DNA from: Blastocatellia bacterium
GTDB taxonomy: Bacteria; Acidobacteriota; Blastocatellia; Pyrinomonadales; Pyrinomonadaceae
Assembly: GCA_003487805.1 (NCBI GenBank)
Contig: DNNE01000053.1
Span: 1-37,063 of the forward strand
DNA length: 37,063 bases
Direction of reading: 5' to 3'
Part shown: in pieces, positions 25,301 through 33,973 of the stretch
Numbering within the stretch: the first letter of the stretch is position 1
How the letters are laid out: each line of letters begins with the position of its first letter
The notes under the pieces: generated by a model
Told to the model about the DNA's origin: nothing
Databases searched by the model: none
The model's input: only the letters and a program-made list of their open reading frames with translations
Program-made: the position numbers and the translations under genes

Positions 25301-28039
25301 AACTCCACAGACAGTGCGGGCGTGACGACAACTTCGAGTCCAGTGAATGTGACAGTAGCAAAGTTAGACCAGACGATTACATTCGATCCGATTTCAGACA
25401 AGACCTACGGGGATACTCCGTTTACGATTAGCGCTTCTGCTTCATCCGGCCTGCCTGTCACCTTTTCGGTGCTTTCGGGTCCGGCTACCATTTCGGGAAG
25501 TACGGTCACTATTACTGGGCGAGGGCCGGTAACCGTCCAAGCCGCGCAAGGCGGTGATGAAAACTATAACGCCGCGGCCAACGTCAATTGCTCATTCGCT
25601 GTTGCTAAAGCTTCGGCGAGGATCGCGCTCAGCAATTTGAGTCAGACTTATGATGGTACAGCGAAGCCAGTTACTGCTACGACGAATCCTACTGGACTCA
25701 ACGGAGTTTCGATTACATACAACGGCTCGCCGAGCGCGCCTACCAGTACCGGAAGCTACTCCGTAGTCGCTTCACTCGCTAACGACAACTACACCGCGGC
25801 CGATGCCAATGGCACGCTTACGATTGGCAAAGCTTCGCAGACAATTGCCTTCGATCAACTCGCGAATAAGACATACGGAGATGCTTCATTCGTTGTCAAT
25901 GCTTTATCGTCATCAGGCTTGGCGGTGAGTCTTTCAATCGCCTCAGGCCCGGCAACGATTCTTGGCAATACCGTCACTCTTAACGGCGCGGGTGCAGTTA
26001 CGGTGCGCGTGTCTCAAAGTGGAAACGAAAACTACAACGCCGCAACGGATGTCGACCGGTCGTTCACTGTGGCTAAAGCATCGGCCACAATCACGCTCAC
26101 GAACCTAAATCAAAACTACGACGGCACACCGAAGGCGGTGACTGCTACAACCAATCCGAGCGGACTAAGCGGAATCTCGATTAAGTACAATGGTTCTTCC
26201 ACGGCGCCATCGAACGCCGGAAGCTACCCGGTGGTTGCTTCGCTGACGAACGACAACTACACGGCAACCGATGCAACCGGAACCCTAATTATTAATGCAC
26301 CGCCAACAGTGAGCATCGCTAGTCCCACGAACGGCGCTCTCCTTCACGTAACGTCAGTAAGTATCAGCGCCTCCGCCGCGGACAGCGACGGAAGTGTGAG
26401 CAAGGTCGAGTTCTTCCAGGGCTCCGTCAAGCTTGGCCAAGTTCTCTCGGCTCCTTTCAGTTTTATCTGGAACAACGTAGCCGGTGGCACCTACTCCCTT
26501 ACGGCTGTTGCAACTGACAATTCAGGTAGTAGTACGGTTTCAAGTCCTGTCAGCATTACCGTCAATAATCCACCCAACATAAGCATGACGGCTTCAAGCC
26601 CGCAGGATATCCCCACCGCTCCGGCTCAGATCACGATCAACGCGGACGCCAGCGACCCTGACGGTACGATTAGTAAGGTCGAGTTCTATCAGGGCACGAC
26701 CCTGCTCGCTACAGATGTGACAAGTCCTTACAGTTTCACCTGGAGTAATGTGGGGGCCGGGAATTATTCCTTTACCGCTAAAGCCACGGACAATCTAGGC
26801 GCGGTTACAACCTCTAATGTGGTCGGCATTTTAGTAAATGCAAAACCAAGTGTGAGTCTCACAAGTCCGGGGGGCGGCGCATCGTTTTTCGCTCCCGCAC
26901 TCGTTAGCCTTAACGCAACAGCTTCTGACAGCGATGGCTCGATTAGCAAAGTAGAGTTCTATCAAGGCTCGATCTTGATCAGTACTGTGACCGCTAGTCC
27001 CTACAGCTTTAACTGGAGTTACGTTCCGGCTGGAACCTACACGTTGACAGCCAAGGCTACCGACAACATTGGCGCTTCGACGACATCGAACACCGTCAGC
27101 ATCACTGTTACACCAAGCAGTGTCGCAATCGGAAAGATCGCCTTTGCGAGCAATCGTGATGGCTGTGCTCAGATCTATCTCATGAACACAGACGGCACAG
27201 TTCAGACTTGCTTGAGCAACGGCGCTTCCAACGACGACTCTCCCAAGTGGTCGCCGGATAACTCACGTATCGCCTTTCAAAGTGATCGTGATTTCCAAAA
27301 CGACGGCGACAATCCCATCTACGGCATGGACATCTACGTGATGAACTGGGATGGCAGTGCGCCGACTCGTCTTACTTATGCAACGTATGACGACAGCGCA
27401 CCTGTGTGGTCGCCTGACGGAACAAGGATCGCTTTTCAAAGTTTCCGCAATGGTGTCAATTCTCAGATCTATGTGATGAACGCGGATGGCACTGGTCAGG
27501 TGAACATTAGCAACACCACCGCCAACGACATTGAGCCTTCGTGGTCGCCTGACGGCACTAAGATCGCTTTCGCCAGCGATCGTGATCAGGCGGGCTTCTC
27601 AAGTATCTATGTGATGAACGCCGATGGCAGTAATCAGACGCGATTGACTTCTAGCGGCAGTGGATTTCTGGATGAACAGCCTGCGTGGTCGCCTGATGGA
27701 TTGAGATTGGCATTTACCACTACGCGCGATAGTACGGTGGTAACGTGGGATGAATGGCAGCAGGAGCAACTAGTCGTCAAGACTAAGCTGCTCATCAACA
27801 AAGAAGTCTACATGATGAATGCCGATGGTAGTTCTCAAGTGCGACTAACGAACGTAATGGGGAATGACGATTCACCCGTGTGGTCGCCCGACGGGACGAA
27901 GATCGTCTTTCGCAGTGATCGGGATAGAAACTGCTGCGATCCAGTTGCACAAATCTGGATCATGAATGTTGATGGCAGCAATCAAATCAACCTGTCAAAC
28001 AGTAGCTTCGGCGATTACTGTCCGAGTTGGTCGCGTTGA
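19373..28039 (+). CDS. giant multidomain secreted protein (Ig-like, DUF11, MBG, PD40)
   Basis: The product has about 2,888 residues. ATG 19373 is preceded by GGGAGAAGG and is preferred over an in-frame TTG at 19352. Residues about 20-37 are a signal or membrane segment. In order follow: a beta-sandwich (to ~240), a Pro/Thr linker (SSPTPTPTPVP), a fibronectin-III-like domain (~261), a large unknown region (~350-780), the module shared with the upstream gene and a DUF11 (~780-1025), Ig-like Big_7-type repeats (~1029-1300), two copies of an FDDALPTGAIE/LEDGFPAGPID domain (~1309, ~1491), DUF5648-like YxFY repeats (~1686), another Fn3/Ig, two MBG blocks (~1999-2305), three Ig-like repeats (~2310-2580) and a TolB-like PD40 propeller (~2582-end) with WSPDG motifs. 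It is likely a cell-surface adhesin or carbohydrate-binding protein; no anchor or sorting signal is seen at the end. Confidence 0.93.
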   Translation: MSAIEYPRASRLKRRLSRSTIATIVLLSSLILVTAVCAKRSAFALAKIIKKPDSASVQDQILSSRESNQSPPVNVSYQTANTSTSSGSETWINFDNFQNGSAVSSGTEITNQYAPAIFSTDRSHYCVALSGQNYGSSLPNRLTRGPASPSNYGYAPLYVDFTQPVNDLRFYILAADDFRLGIAQINIFQNYRQTQSLRVDGFGNPFSPILVNLSGMSNITRIEVTNITDESGLSFDDFTFVVAPQSSPTPTPTPVPSATPLPPTNLIAEGDREKISMVWDNASDAASYNVNRKTTDGAWTRIATGVVPTPMAGGFWNRHVDEDVIPDTEYFYAVTAVNSNGESLDSNVVSARLLPSCGAYLEQRPGTEQITNLAGTGWSLTANVSDRDGLVLNDVSLNGRYMAEMMSVPYFFLKTNKMPSEPGAQRGELTPFGDAPTMRAHLYRYYSPSNRPGTNHIIAEYAVDHITATSKSCLLIAQDYEFDAKSNQNGDHCEPSDNLPCSRFYPRVSYSFLGRAGEVLESINIPERLHYRVNGQAENTIALVRDCDVPLLGVPGVGCHPGHVAFENKENPLVNEMLQPVVQNGQDVRQWDNLHQTTADRVEEPLDPPTFAPFGCPECVHTHWRWTSAVDYWYLGAFGYGRPIIAGGPFHQSHQDIDIGIVRYHPGEEHPTSFVSLVNNIGPNTESIRNPVVRLTLPTPRIPSRRIQVLGPADVVFWYSATSHEPDSDLFFKHGSFFNPDFHQQMTVPNSSGNTGNSSDAVQDGVRSIIYGHFYQEGATTFTNLDPSTLPTLPTGYTVLDNRAYKIATDAAVSGPHTIAFDVPSISDQTMFSNIAIFHLEEDPFDPDNMIWVDKTILSPDTPAPDFANRVINARADSIGYFAIGSLAQPQPDPGSSDLSVTINHSSTSVVVENNVSYTLHVSNAGPQTSMGVGIVDVLPQLTAFVSASSSQGTCKYKDGSVYCKMGTLPSGSTADVTIVVNTFEDQTGVPSEGKSIVNTAVVAGDNDDPSLDNNSATDTVTMLPNPNPRPTVTITSPTTGTTYTGPSAPVTIIASATGPSISKVDFYDGTALIGTVTSSSSQYQLSWNATAGPHTILAVATAANGRIDSSDLINIFVNGTATVSITSPGSNAVFDPSSNITVTANTTGPVSKVEFFANSISLGQGSGGNPYSVTWNNAAVGNYMLSAVVTDTTGATTTSAPINIAVTSRPNVTIISPMDGMTYPVSSRVALMATAQDGDGFISKVDFYANGSRLGTGSFIGQDRFSLDWTSIAPGIYSVTAVGTDNLGVITNSAPITVGVNVPNLNPGELIWFDDALPTGAIEHGEDAANKWYWVDANPAPLSGLKAHQSNNLGLVSPSNGVHKHYFDGATTTLPVSVGDRLFSYVFLDINNMPREIMLEWKDENGWEHRAYWGENNINFGMDGTNSRRYMGLMPKSGQWARLEVPANIVGLEGSTLNGMAFTLDGGRATWDSTGKATATATPPPPTPRGDSVWLEDGFPAGPIDTSDTVNDQWTWVANPLFSGQRAHQSQVTADHNTLTYRSHAFKGAQTPMQVNPGDVLFTYVLIDPSAKADQIMLQWYDGSSWEHRAFWGENFINHLVGGVQGTESQRYMGGVPNAQSGDCGIPDHPGWCRLEVPASYVGLEGKSVTGMAFSIFGKEPTVTWDRSGKADHSNNVFLPLSATAAVYSLRNKTLYAYDMNTRGVPNYPAEGIAFYAHPNQAARTVPFYRFHDFKGKFYYSTCRDCAVQAGWTRDGVAFYVYADGSTPGTVPLYEFHGSETFYYSVSPTAPAGMLLDGIVAYVYPNSGLVPRPPSYPQWDGGCNITWVDNSQDETGFEIKKDGGTWPLTEVPAGTVGPNVTSFNTCPLPGTFYTVRAHNSFGYSEGVGTCTHCMFSGQPPATANNPPSISIVAPSTGDSVDRDFSITANAFDSDGNGTIAKVEFFANGNKLGEVAEPPYIFTWHGAALGSYSLTANSTDSAGVTTTSSPVNVTVAKLDQTITFDPISDKTYGDTPFTISASASSGLPVTFSVLSGPATISGSTVTITGRGPVTVQAAQGGDENYNAAANVNCSFAVAKASARIALSNLSQTYDGTAKPVTATTNPTGLNGVSITYNGSPSAPTSTGSYSVVASLANDNYTAADANGTLTIGKASQTIAFDQLANKTYGDASFVVNALSSSGLAVSLSIASGPATILGNTVTLNGAGAVTVRVSQSGNENYNAATDVDRSFTVAKASATITLTNLNQNYDGTPKAVTATTNPSGLSGISIKYNGSSTAPSNAGSYPVVASLTNDNYTATDATGTLIINAPPTVSIASPTNGALLHVTSVSISASAADSDGSVSKVEFFQGSVKLGQVLSAPFSFIWNNVAGGTYSLTAVATDNSGSSTVSSPVSITVNNPPNISMTASSPQDIPTAPAQITINADASDPDGTISKVEFYQGTTLLATDVTSPYSFTWSNVGAGNYSFTAKATDNLGAVTTSNVVGILVNAKPSVSLTSPGGGASFFAPALVSLNATASDSDGSISKVEFYQGSILISTVTASPYSFNWSYVPAGTYTLTAKATDNIGASTTSNTVSITVTPSSVAIGKIAFASNRDGCAQIYLMNTDGTVQTCLSNGASNDDSPKWSPDNSRIAFQSDRDFQNDGDNPIYGMDIYVMNWDGSAPTRLTYATYDDSAPVWSPDGTRIAFQSFRNGVNSQIYVMNADGTGQVNISNTTANDIEPSWSPDGTKIAFASDRDQAGFSSIYVMNADGSNQTRLTSSGSGFLDEQPAWSPDGLRLAFTTTRDSTVVTWDEWQQEQLVVKTKLLINKEVYMMNADGSSQVRLTNVMGNDDSPVWSPDGTKIVFRSDRDRNCCDPVAQIWIMNVDGSNQINLSNSSFGDYCPSWSR
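25366..26293 (+). repeat. two tandem ~465-bp MBG coding units
   Basis: Within the giant gene, the block beginning QTITFDPISDKTYGDTPF and ending with a YDGTAKPVTATTNP half is followed by a second copy beginning QTIAFDQLANKTYGDASF with YDGTPKAVTATTNP. Both end NDNYTA...GTL. This is an internal tandem duplication that has diverged. Confidence 0.8.
27120..28036 (+). repeat. PD40/TolB propeller repeats
   Basis: Five complete WSPD motifs (near 27250, 27410, 27545, 27690 and 27885), each preceded by a MN(T/A/V)DG strand, and a final truncated PSWSR make up a six-bladed propeller-like array at the C-terminus of the giant protein. Blade 4 is related to the relic at 33974-34060. Confidence 0.8.
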
Positions 28040-28272
28040 TGCTTCCTCGGATGCTGCGTAGGAAGGATTCTCATTAGGATAAATCGGCGCACGCTTGTGC
28101 TCGATTAGGCACGGCCTCCCGCCCGGCGTGATCGGGAGCGACCAGTGCCGCGGGGCCGCTGTGGATTATTGTGGGGTGGGACACGGCGGCCTTAGCACTC
28201 ATGAATGATGTCAGGGCATTAGCTTTGTCTGAAGGGCTCTAAAATCTCGAACGTTTTCTTTCAGTTCGACTA
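28040..28272. other. intergenic region with nested hairpins
   Basis: After the giant gene come GCAC-GCTT-GTGC (28089-28100) and a nested structure: GGCAC (28108-28112) pairs with GTGCC (28145-28149) enclosing CTCCCG (28116-28121) and CGGGAG (28133-28138). These could terminate the long transcript. No gene or clear promoter is seen in the rest. Confidence 0.5.
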
Positions 28273-28893
28273 ATGCGTTTCTCTAATCGAGAGTGTGGTG
28301 AATATCTCATCCAACGAGGTGTTACAAGGCTTCACATTACAAAATTCGCAACCTTAGGAAATATTTTAAAGACCGGATTACACCCCATTTCGGGGAGAAT
28401 TCATTTCTCGATTCAATACCCTAACGTGCCGCTCTTTGCCAAAGCGATATCGAGGGGCTACGTAGCCGTTCTGGTATCGCCCTTACTCGTAGATCGGTCA
28501 GATGCTGATTTTACGCCGTCAACATCGATACGTCCCCGCGCACTTCCGCTTCCAGGAATTTACAGCCTGAAGTCGCTGTTTCACGATGAGGTGATCGTGT
28601 CGACCGGTCGGAAGGTGCGCCGTCAGGCGAGCCGTCCAGCCAATATGCCAACGTCGTTGATGGCGGAAGTACTCTTCAGGGATGGAATTCCACCGCACGA
28701 GATTCGGAGTTTGGTTTTTCCAAGACTGGAATCAGTAATTCGGTATGAATCTGTATGCGGCGTTATTCCCGTGGGCATCAGTTGGAAAACCGACGAAGAA
28801 CTAGTACCAGAAGATCAGGTGTTTTCATTCTGGCGAGACATTAGGGATGCGCAGGGCTTCGACTGGATTCACCAGTTCCTCGACGCTCGCTAA
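28273..28893 (+). CDS. DarT-like (DUF4433) putative ADP-ribosyltransferase
   Basis: This is a 206-residue protein, the usual DarT length. The N-terminal LHITKFATLGNILKTGL fits the DarT start (His-x-Thr, then N-x-x-x-I-L-x-x-G-L). The middle has a VAVLVSPLLVD strand and a late MAEVLFRDGIPPHEIRSLV, which fits the catalytic-Glu segment (AEVL, then IP, then I). The family ADP-ribosylates single-stranded DNA at thymine and is normally paired with the macrodomain antitoxin DarG. No DarG is here; instead a STAND NTPase gene follows 155 bases downstream. The similarity is short-motif based, so a related ART-fold protein with another target remains possible. Confidence 0.5.
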   Translation: MRFSNRECGEYLIQRGVTRLHITKFATLGNILKTGLHPISGRIHFSIQYPNVPLFAKAISRGYVAVLVSPLLVDRSDADFTPSTSIRPRALPLPGIYSLKSLFHDEVIVSTGRKVRRQASRPANMPTSLMAEVLFRDGIPPHEIRSLVFPRLESVIRYESVCGVIPVGISWKTDEELVPEDQVFSFWRDIRDAQGFDWIHQFLDAR

Positions 28894-29047
28894 TCAACCA
28901 AGCGTGTTTTTCGGTAGTGGCCTAAGTCTGCGTTGCTGGCTTTCGAGAAATTTTCGGGTTGTTTGGACAAAATCGCGTACACCCGAGGTTTGGATTCGCC
29001 ATGTTACCGTATTACGATGGCGTTCGGTCTAGAAACATGTTGTTGGG

Positions 29048-32000
29048 GTGTCCATAAGAGCAGCTGTGGTTGAGCTTACGAAGGATGCGCAGGGAGACTT
29101 AAGTGGAATAAAGGGCACTGAATACCACCTTGTGTACGCCTTTTGGTTGTTACTGCGTGGAGGAGCCGAGCAAGTTAAGTTTTACGAAGGAAACGACTTG
29201 CTGGCACATCCCATTGCTCCCCCAAGAATAGTGGACTCTTTGGATGGGCCGCTCATTGCCCTACTAGGCCAAGCAAACTATGAGGATGTTTGGATTCAAC
29301 TGAAATCAACGGAATCACCTTGGACTAGAAGCAGTTTTTTACCTGCCAACACAAAACACGAGAATCTCCTTAAAAACTTTGTTTGCAACGCAGTTCTGTC
29401 CGAGAGCGAACGAAGATCGTGGCGCGTTGTACTGGCAACTCAGGGATTCGTCCAGCACAACGAGTTAGAAGAATTCATTTCTGACCCTACTGCCTTTTCC
29501 GATCTGAATAAGCGCCTTAGTGAAATTCTGGCTCGAGCACGGGCGGATCTCATGAAGGCGGGATTCGCATCAAACTTGGTCTCAGAGAGCCGTCTTAGGG
29601 AACTTTCTCTGAACATTCTGTCGCAGCTCGCCAACACGAGGCCCATGCCTCGCGAAGTACTATTGGCAGAGATTGAACTAGAGCTTGCATACGCGTGTTA
29701 TGACCGGAATCTAGCTCTACAGGTTTCGCGCGCGCTGCGAGGTGCTCTACTCTCTGATGCTTCCGCTGTACCTATTCCGGGAACTATTTATGACCTTAGT
29801 TGGGTGAATAAAGTCGCGGGGTTTCCGGTCAAGTCTGAGGCGGTTTTCGATCTTGATCCCGTAAAGGGTTGCAATAGCGCGAATCGTCGGAGTGAGTCGC
29901 CCGATTGGGATGCGGATAAGTACATACCACGAGTTCGTCTGGAAACTGCTTTGGAACAGTTCCTTGAAGCACCGCAATCTCTTTTCGTACTAATCGGACG
30001 AGGAGGTTCGGGTAAATCATGGTCGGCAACAGACTGGTCGGCACGAATGTTGGCCGATCGCATACGATTATTCGTTAAAGGTTCCGAGGTGTTTCACAAT
30101 CCTGACTTGTCGGGTTTGGTGGGTCGCGCTGTACGGCCATTTACATCGGCCGATGCTACTAATGAAACCCTGTTGCGAAGATTTGTAGGCGCCAGCCGGA
30201 TAGTGGGCAAAGGACCAGTGGTGCTTATCGTTGACAATGTGCAAGTCCCTTCGGATCGCAACACTCTTCCGAGTGATCTCGCCGCATTGCTTAGGGAGTG
30301 CAAAATCTATGGAATCAAACTCGTTCTCACTTCGGAGAAGCAACTTTGGGATCATCACAAGCTTTGGAAGGAAATCCCCTCTGAGGATTTTTACCTGGCT
30401 GACGCAGTATCGGAACCAGGCAGATCTACGCTCGTCAGAAGTGTTGAGGATGAGAGCAAAGCCGCCGTCGAAATCATAGATAGGGCAACATCCAGAGCCA
30501 CCTACAGCTTTGAATTGGGTGATCTCTCTGCCGAAGAAATGAGCGGTGTGTTACGCAAGCATTTGCCGTTTGATCGAGCTGAGCGCGCGAGTCTCACTCT
30601 CGCAGCACCGTCATTTGCCGCTTTACGAAATCCCTATTTGTTAACGCGGTATTTGGAGATGAACAAAGAGAAACTGGGGCGAGTCAACATTCCCGCCCCA
30701 GTTGTATCAATTGATGATTTACTTGATTCTCGATCCGCTCAGCTTCTTGACAGCGCCGCTCAACCGCTATCGTTGAGCCTGACGGACGTTCAGCCGGCTT
30801 TTGATTCTTTAATTGAAGGGTTGTGGCATTCGCGACCGGAGGGCCTTTCTTATGCCGAAGTAAAAAATACCGTCGCGCCATTTTTGCAGGAGCAGAGCGG
30901 CTCATTCATTTCGGGACTTCGTGAACACGGATTGTTGACGTCGGGCAGTCCTATCACAGTTCTCGAGGAACCGATTGCCGAAAGACTATTCGCGAAATTC
31001 CTCGAAAAGGAACACGACGACTGTTTCGCGCTTTCGCAAGAATTAGATGCTGACAAGGATGGCGGCATAGTTGTGGCCTTGATGCGAGACGGGAAATATG
31101 ATCCGGTACAACTTGCGGAAGAACTCATAAGTCGCCACGAACTTTGGACGAAGCCAGTTTCGGATGGGCTGGCGCAGTGTGATCCCAGAGATTATCGAGT
31201 ATTAGGTTTCCTCGCGGCATTAATGCATTCCGACAAGGAGAAGGTATTTCTCATTGAACCGGCGGACGCCTTGGGCCAATTGGCGGCTCGTGACAAACGC
31301 GCATTTAAATTTGTCTCTACGATGTACTTTAGTCCTACATCAAACGACCGCTACGGAGGCGAATACGCACTTGGTGCCGCAATGGAATTCGAACCGAACC
31401 GCGCCTCAGCGGCTATCAGATTGAAACTTTCTCGAGCAACCCGGGTGAAGGGCGTTTTCCCCTCTGACATTGACAAAAAGCGGAGGCAAATCCTGAGAGG
31501 CGCGTTAGAACCATTGAGCCTCATTAAGAACACCGCCGCCGCTGATGCTGGGCGTAAACTCTTGAAAAGATATGAATACTTAGGGGGAAAGAATGAGCGC
31601 GATCTGAATTACAAGTTTCTGGATGGCGTTGATCGTGCTCGTGGACGAATAGCACTCTACGATTCTCGGGTTTTTGAGCAGCTGCTCTCTGAACTACAGT
31701 CTGACGATAAGCTAATTCGTTATCGAGCCGCCGTTGCTATTCGCAGCCCTGCGATCGAACAACCTCTTCGCGTCAACATGTCACTCTATTCTGCAATGAG
31801 TCGAGATCCGGAGTACGTAGGGACCATCAATAGGATTTTGTTGGCTGCTTACCCTTTAGTTAATGCGGACCCTCAAGGGCTCTTGAAGGCGCTTACAGAA
31901 AGCCATCTAACGAAGTGGGACAAACCGTTGAGTACTGCTCAAGTCTTAGGTCACTTGGGAGATTTATGTTTGAAGTTCCCGAACGAAGTGCAGAAAGTCC

Positions 32001-33805
32001 TGCCGAAACAGCTGAACTATCCTGTCGATGATCGGGCTTGGATCAGTGAGATGCTTTCGTATGCATGGTGGCGCTGTGCTGAACATGTTCCAGAGGCGCG
32101 AGAGTCTTTATACAATCTCGCTACACCGAATTTGGCGGGTGTCTTGCCGGAGATCGTGCCATTTGCGCTTCGTGGAGCGGTTATCGCCCAACTTGGGTTG
32201 CTAAGTTTAGATGAGGGAGGAGCAGAAGTACTAGCCGGCGAACAATATTTTTATCCAACCGGAGACCTGGTCTTCACTTATTTGAATACTCGCCAGTTTA
32301 TCCGGCCGCGCGCAGCGTCGATTGTGACAAATCCTGGGTATGGTCGATTACGTGACTTGCTCCTGGAAGTGATTACAAAAGGAGAGCCGGTCAACATTAA
32401 CCCCCTAAACCGGCCGCTCGTACAAAGTGTATTTCGTTGCGTGGTGCTCTCGTTAGAAATGCTAGCGGCTCTTGCCAGTGAAATGTCGGATCCAATGCCG
32501 TTACTGACCGCAGCTCCGAGAGATTGGAGAGCATTAAACATGGCGTCTCAATTACTCGAGGCTGGCAGAAGGGAGGGGTCACTAATAGCCTTCACAGAAA
32601 CTGTTTGTGAAGAAGTTACGCATGGCACATCAACAATGCAGGCGTTGGCTGAACGGGAGAAATGTCTTGCGCAACTGGCCGCGTTGAAGTCGGACCATCA
32701 AGTGGCTTTAGAACAACACCGTGCCGTGGTGGATGATCACTTTTTCCAAGTAACTGGGAAAATGCGAGGATTGGTGCAACTCATCGATGCGAATCCCAAG
32801 CAAACGCTGGCACTGTTGGACAAGGGCATTCGCGATTCAAGTGATGAGGCGAGCTTATATTTCTTAAAAGATGAAACACGCTGTTGGCAGGCACTACTAT
32901 TAGGTCGCCTGTACGCGCGAGCGTTTGACAACCGCTCCATACCGCCGAATGAGGCTAAGGAATGGTGCGAACAAGTCTTAGCAGCTGTCTCCAGTCTCCC
33001 TCCATCGACTCACCGGGACGAATATGAAAACGTGTACGGGTGCATTGGATCGTGGCTGAATGGAAATCCTGAGCGTCCCAAGCCAATAACCAACGGCGAG
33101 CGATCAACGCTGGGCGACTCGCATGCGCTCGCTGCTTCGATTCTAACTTTAGGACATGAAGCCGTCTCGGAAGGCAAGAAGTCGATCATCCTCGACGATG
33201 TTCTAAGTGATAGGCGTGGATGGATTGAAGGAAATCTAGTTTTTGACAACGAAACAATGTCTCAATCCTCATCGAAATGTTTGAATTACGTGTTTCCGGC
33301 CGTTCGCCTTGCTCTGATCGCACTAGGTCAACGATTTAACCTTGAGGATCCCGCGGCACGTTTGTTGGTGGATCGGAAGAAGGTCAGAGAGTTACTTGCA
33401 ACTCACCGCTACGTCTTTCAGCAGCCAATTGTTGACGATGACGACAAGAAAGAGTTGGATGCAGCTATCGCGGCTTTTCGAGATCAACTTAGCCGAACGC
33501 CGCGAGACGAAACGTTATGGGCGGCCTACGGCGATGCCTTACTCCGGGCAAGTCAATTCGAAGGAGCGGAAGACGCGCTTAATCATTGCTTGGCGCTGCC
33601 GTCGTGTAGCTCGGATACGAGGGCATCAGCACTCTATAACTTCGCATGCCTCAAAGCACGGCTAGGCTTCGAATCAGACTGCCGTGATTTACTATTACAA
33701 TCTGATTCACTGAGCAAATTAGATAAGAAATATACTGCGTCGGATCCGGATTTTGAATCTGTTCGTAGTAAAGGGTGGTTTCGAGAGCTGACTGGTTCGG
33801 CGTGA
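29048..33805 (+). CDS. STAND NTPase with N-terminal Cap4/DUF4297-like nuclease
   Basis: This is a 1,585-residue protein starting at GTG. Residues about 15-90 resemble a DUF4297/Cap4-type nuclease: FYEGND (Glu47), then NYEDVWIQLKST (Asp80, Gln84-x-Lys86). A Walker A, IGRGGSGKS, lies near 315-323 and Walker B, PVVLIVDN, near 391. A STAND-type winged-helix/arm region follows, then ~800 helical residues. The C-terminal ~120 residues look like TPRs and end DPDFESVRSKGWF. This is the architecture of Avs-type anti-phage sensors, but the sequence differs from the STAND gene at 5444. The upstream DarT-like gene may be its partner. No ribosome binding site of note precedes the GTG. Confidence 0.82.
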   Translation: MSIRAAVVELTKDAQGDLSGIKGTEYHLVYAFWLLLRGGAEQVKFYEGNDLLAHPIAPPRIVDSLDGPLIALLGQANYEDVWIQLKSTESPWTRSSFLPANTKHENLLKNFVCNAVLSESERRSWRVVLATQGFVQHNELEEFISDPTAFSDLNKRLSEILARARADLMKAGFASNLVSESRLRELSLNILSQLANTRPMPREVLLAEIELELAYACYDRNLALQVSRALRGALLSDASAVPIPGTIYDLSWVNKVAGFPVKSEAVFDLDPVKGCNSANRRSESPDWDADKYIPRVRLETALEQFLEAPQSLFVLIGRGGSGKSWSATDWSARMLADRIRLFVKGSEVFHNPDLSGLVGRAVRPFTSADATNETLLRRFVGASRIVGKGPVVLIVDNVQVPSDRNTLPSDLAALLRECKIYGIKLVLTSEKQLWDHHKLWKEIPSEDFYLADAVSEPGRSTLVRSVEDESKAAVEIIDRATSRATYSFELGDLSAEEMSGVLRKHLPFDRAERASLTLAAPSFAALRNPYLLTRYLEMNKEKLGRVNIPAPVVSIDDLLDSRSAQLLDSAAQPLSLSLTDVQPAFDSLIEGLWHSRPEGLSYAEVKNTVAPFLQEQSGSFISGLREHGLLTSGSPITVLEEPIAERLFAKFLEKEHDDCFALSQELDADKDGGIVVALMRDGKYDPVQLAEELISRHELWTKPVSDGLAQCDPRDYRVLGFLAALMHSDKEKVFLIEPADALGQLAARDKRAFKFVSTMYFSPTSNDRYGGEYALGAAMEFEPNRASAAIRLKLSRATRVKGVFPSDIDKKRRQILRGALEPLSLIKNTAAADAGRKLLKRYEYLGGKNERDLNYKFLDGVDRARGRIALYDSRVFEQLLSELQSDDKLIRYRAAVAIRSPAIEQPLRVNMSLYSAMSRDPEYVGTINRILLAAYPLVNADPQGLLKALTESHLTKWDKPLSTAQVLGHLGDLCLKFPNEVQKVLPKQLNYPVDDRAWISEMLSYAWWRCAEHVPEARESLYNLATPNLAGVLPEIVPFALRGAVIAQLGLLSLDEGGAEVLAGEQYFYPTGDLVFTYLNTRQFIRPRAASIVTNPGYGRLRDLLLEVITKGEPVNINPLNRPLVQSVFRCVVLSLEMLAALASEMSDPMPLLTAAPRDWRALNMASQLLEAGRREGSLIAFTETVCEEVTHGTSTMQALAEREKCLAQLAALKSDHQVALEQHRAVVDDHFFQVTGKMRGLVQLIDANPKQTLALLDKGIRDSSDEASLYFLKDETRCWQALLLGRLYARAFDNRSIPPNEAKEWCEQVLAAVSSLPPSTHRDEYENVYGCIGSWLNGNPERPKPITNGERSTLGDSHALAASILTLGHEAVSEGKKSIILDDVLSDRRGWIEGNLVFDNETMSQSSSKCLNYVFPAVRLALIALGQRFNLEDPAARLLVDRKKVRELLATHRYVFQQPIVDDDDKKELDAAIAAFRDQLSRTPRDETLWAAYGDALLRASQFEGAEDALNHCLALPSCSSDTRASALYNFACLKARLGFESDCRDLLLQSDSLSKLDKKYTASDPDFESVRSKGWFRELTGSA

Positions 33806-33973
33806 ATTAACTTTCATTGGTGAATCGCTTCAAACTTACGCACGAGAATGTGGGTTGGTCCTTGCTGCCTTCCCCTGTCGTGAGACGAATTGTGCGAAGG
33901 TTAGGAATCTCTTTCGAGACAATCAGGTTTGTGAAGCAGTTTAAAGCATCGTTAACAGCGGCTGCGGTTCCAG

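Noticed and set aside
25366..28036. CRISPR-like or DNA-level repeat array
   Set aside because: The repeats are diverged protein-domain repeats in one frame, without constant repeat and variable spacer structure.
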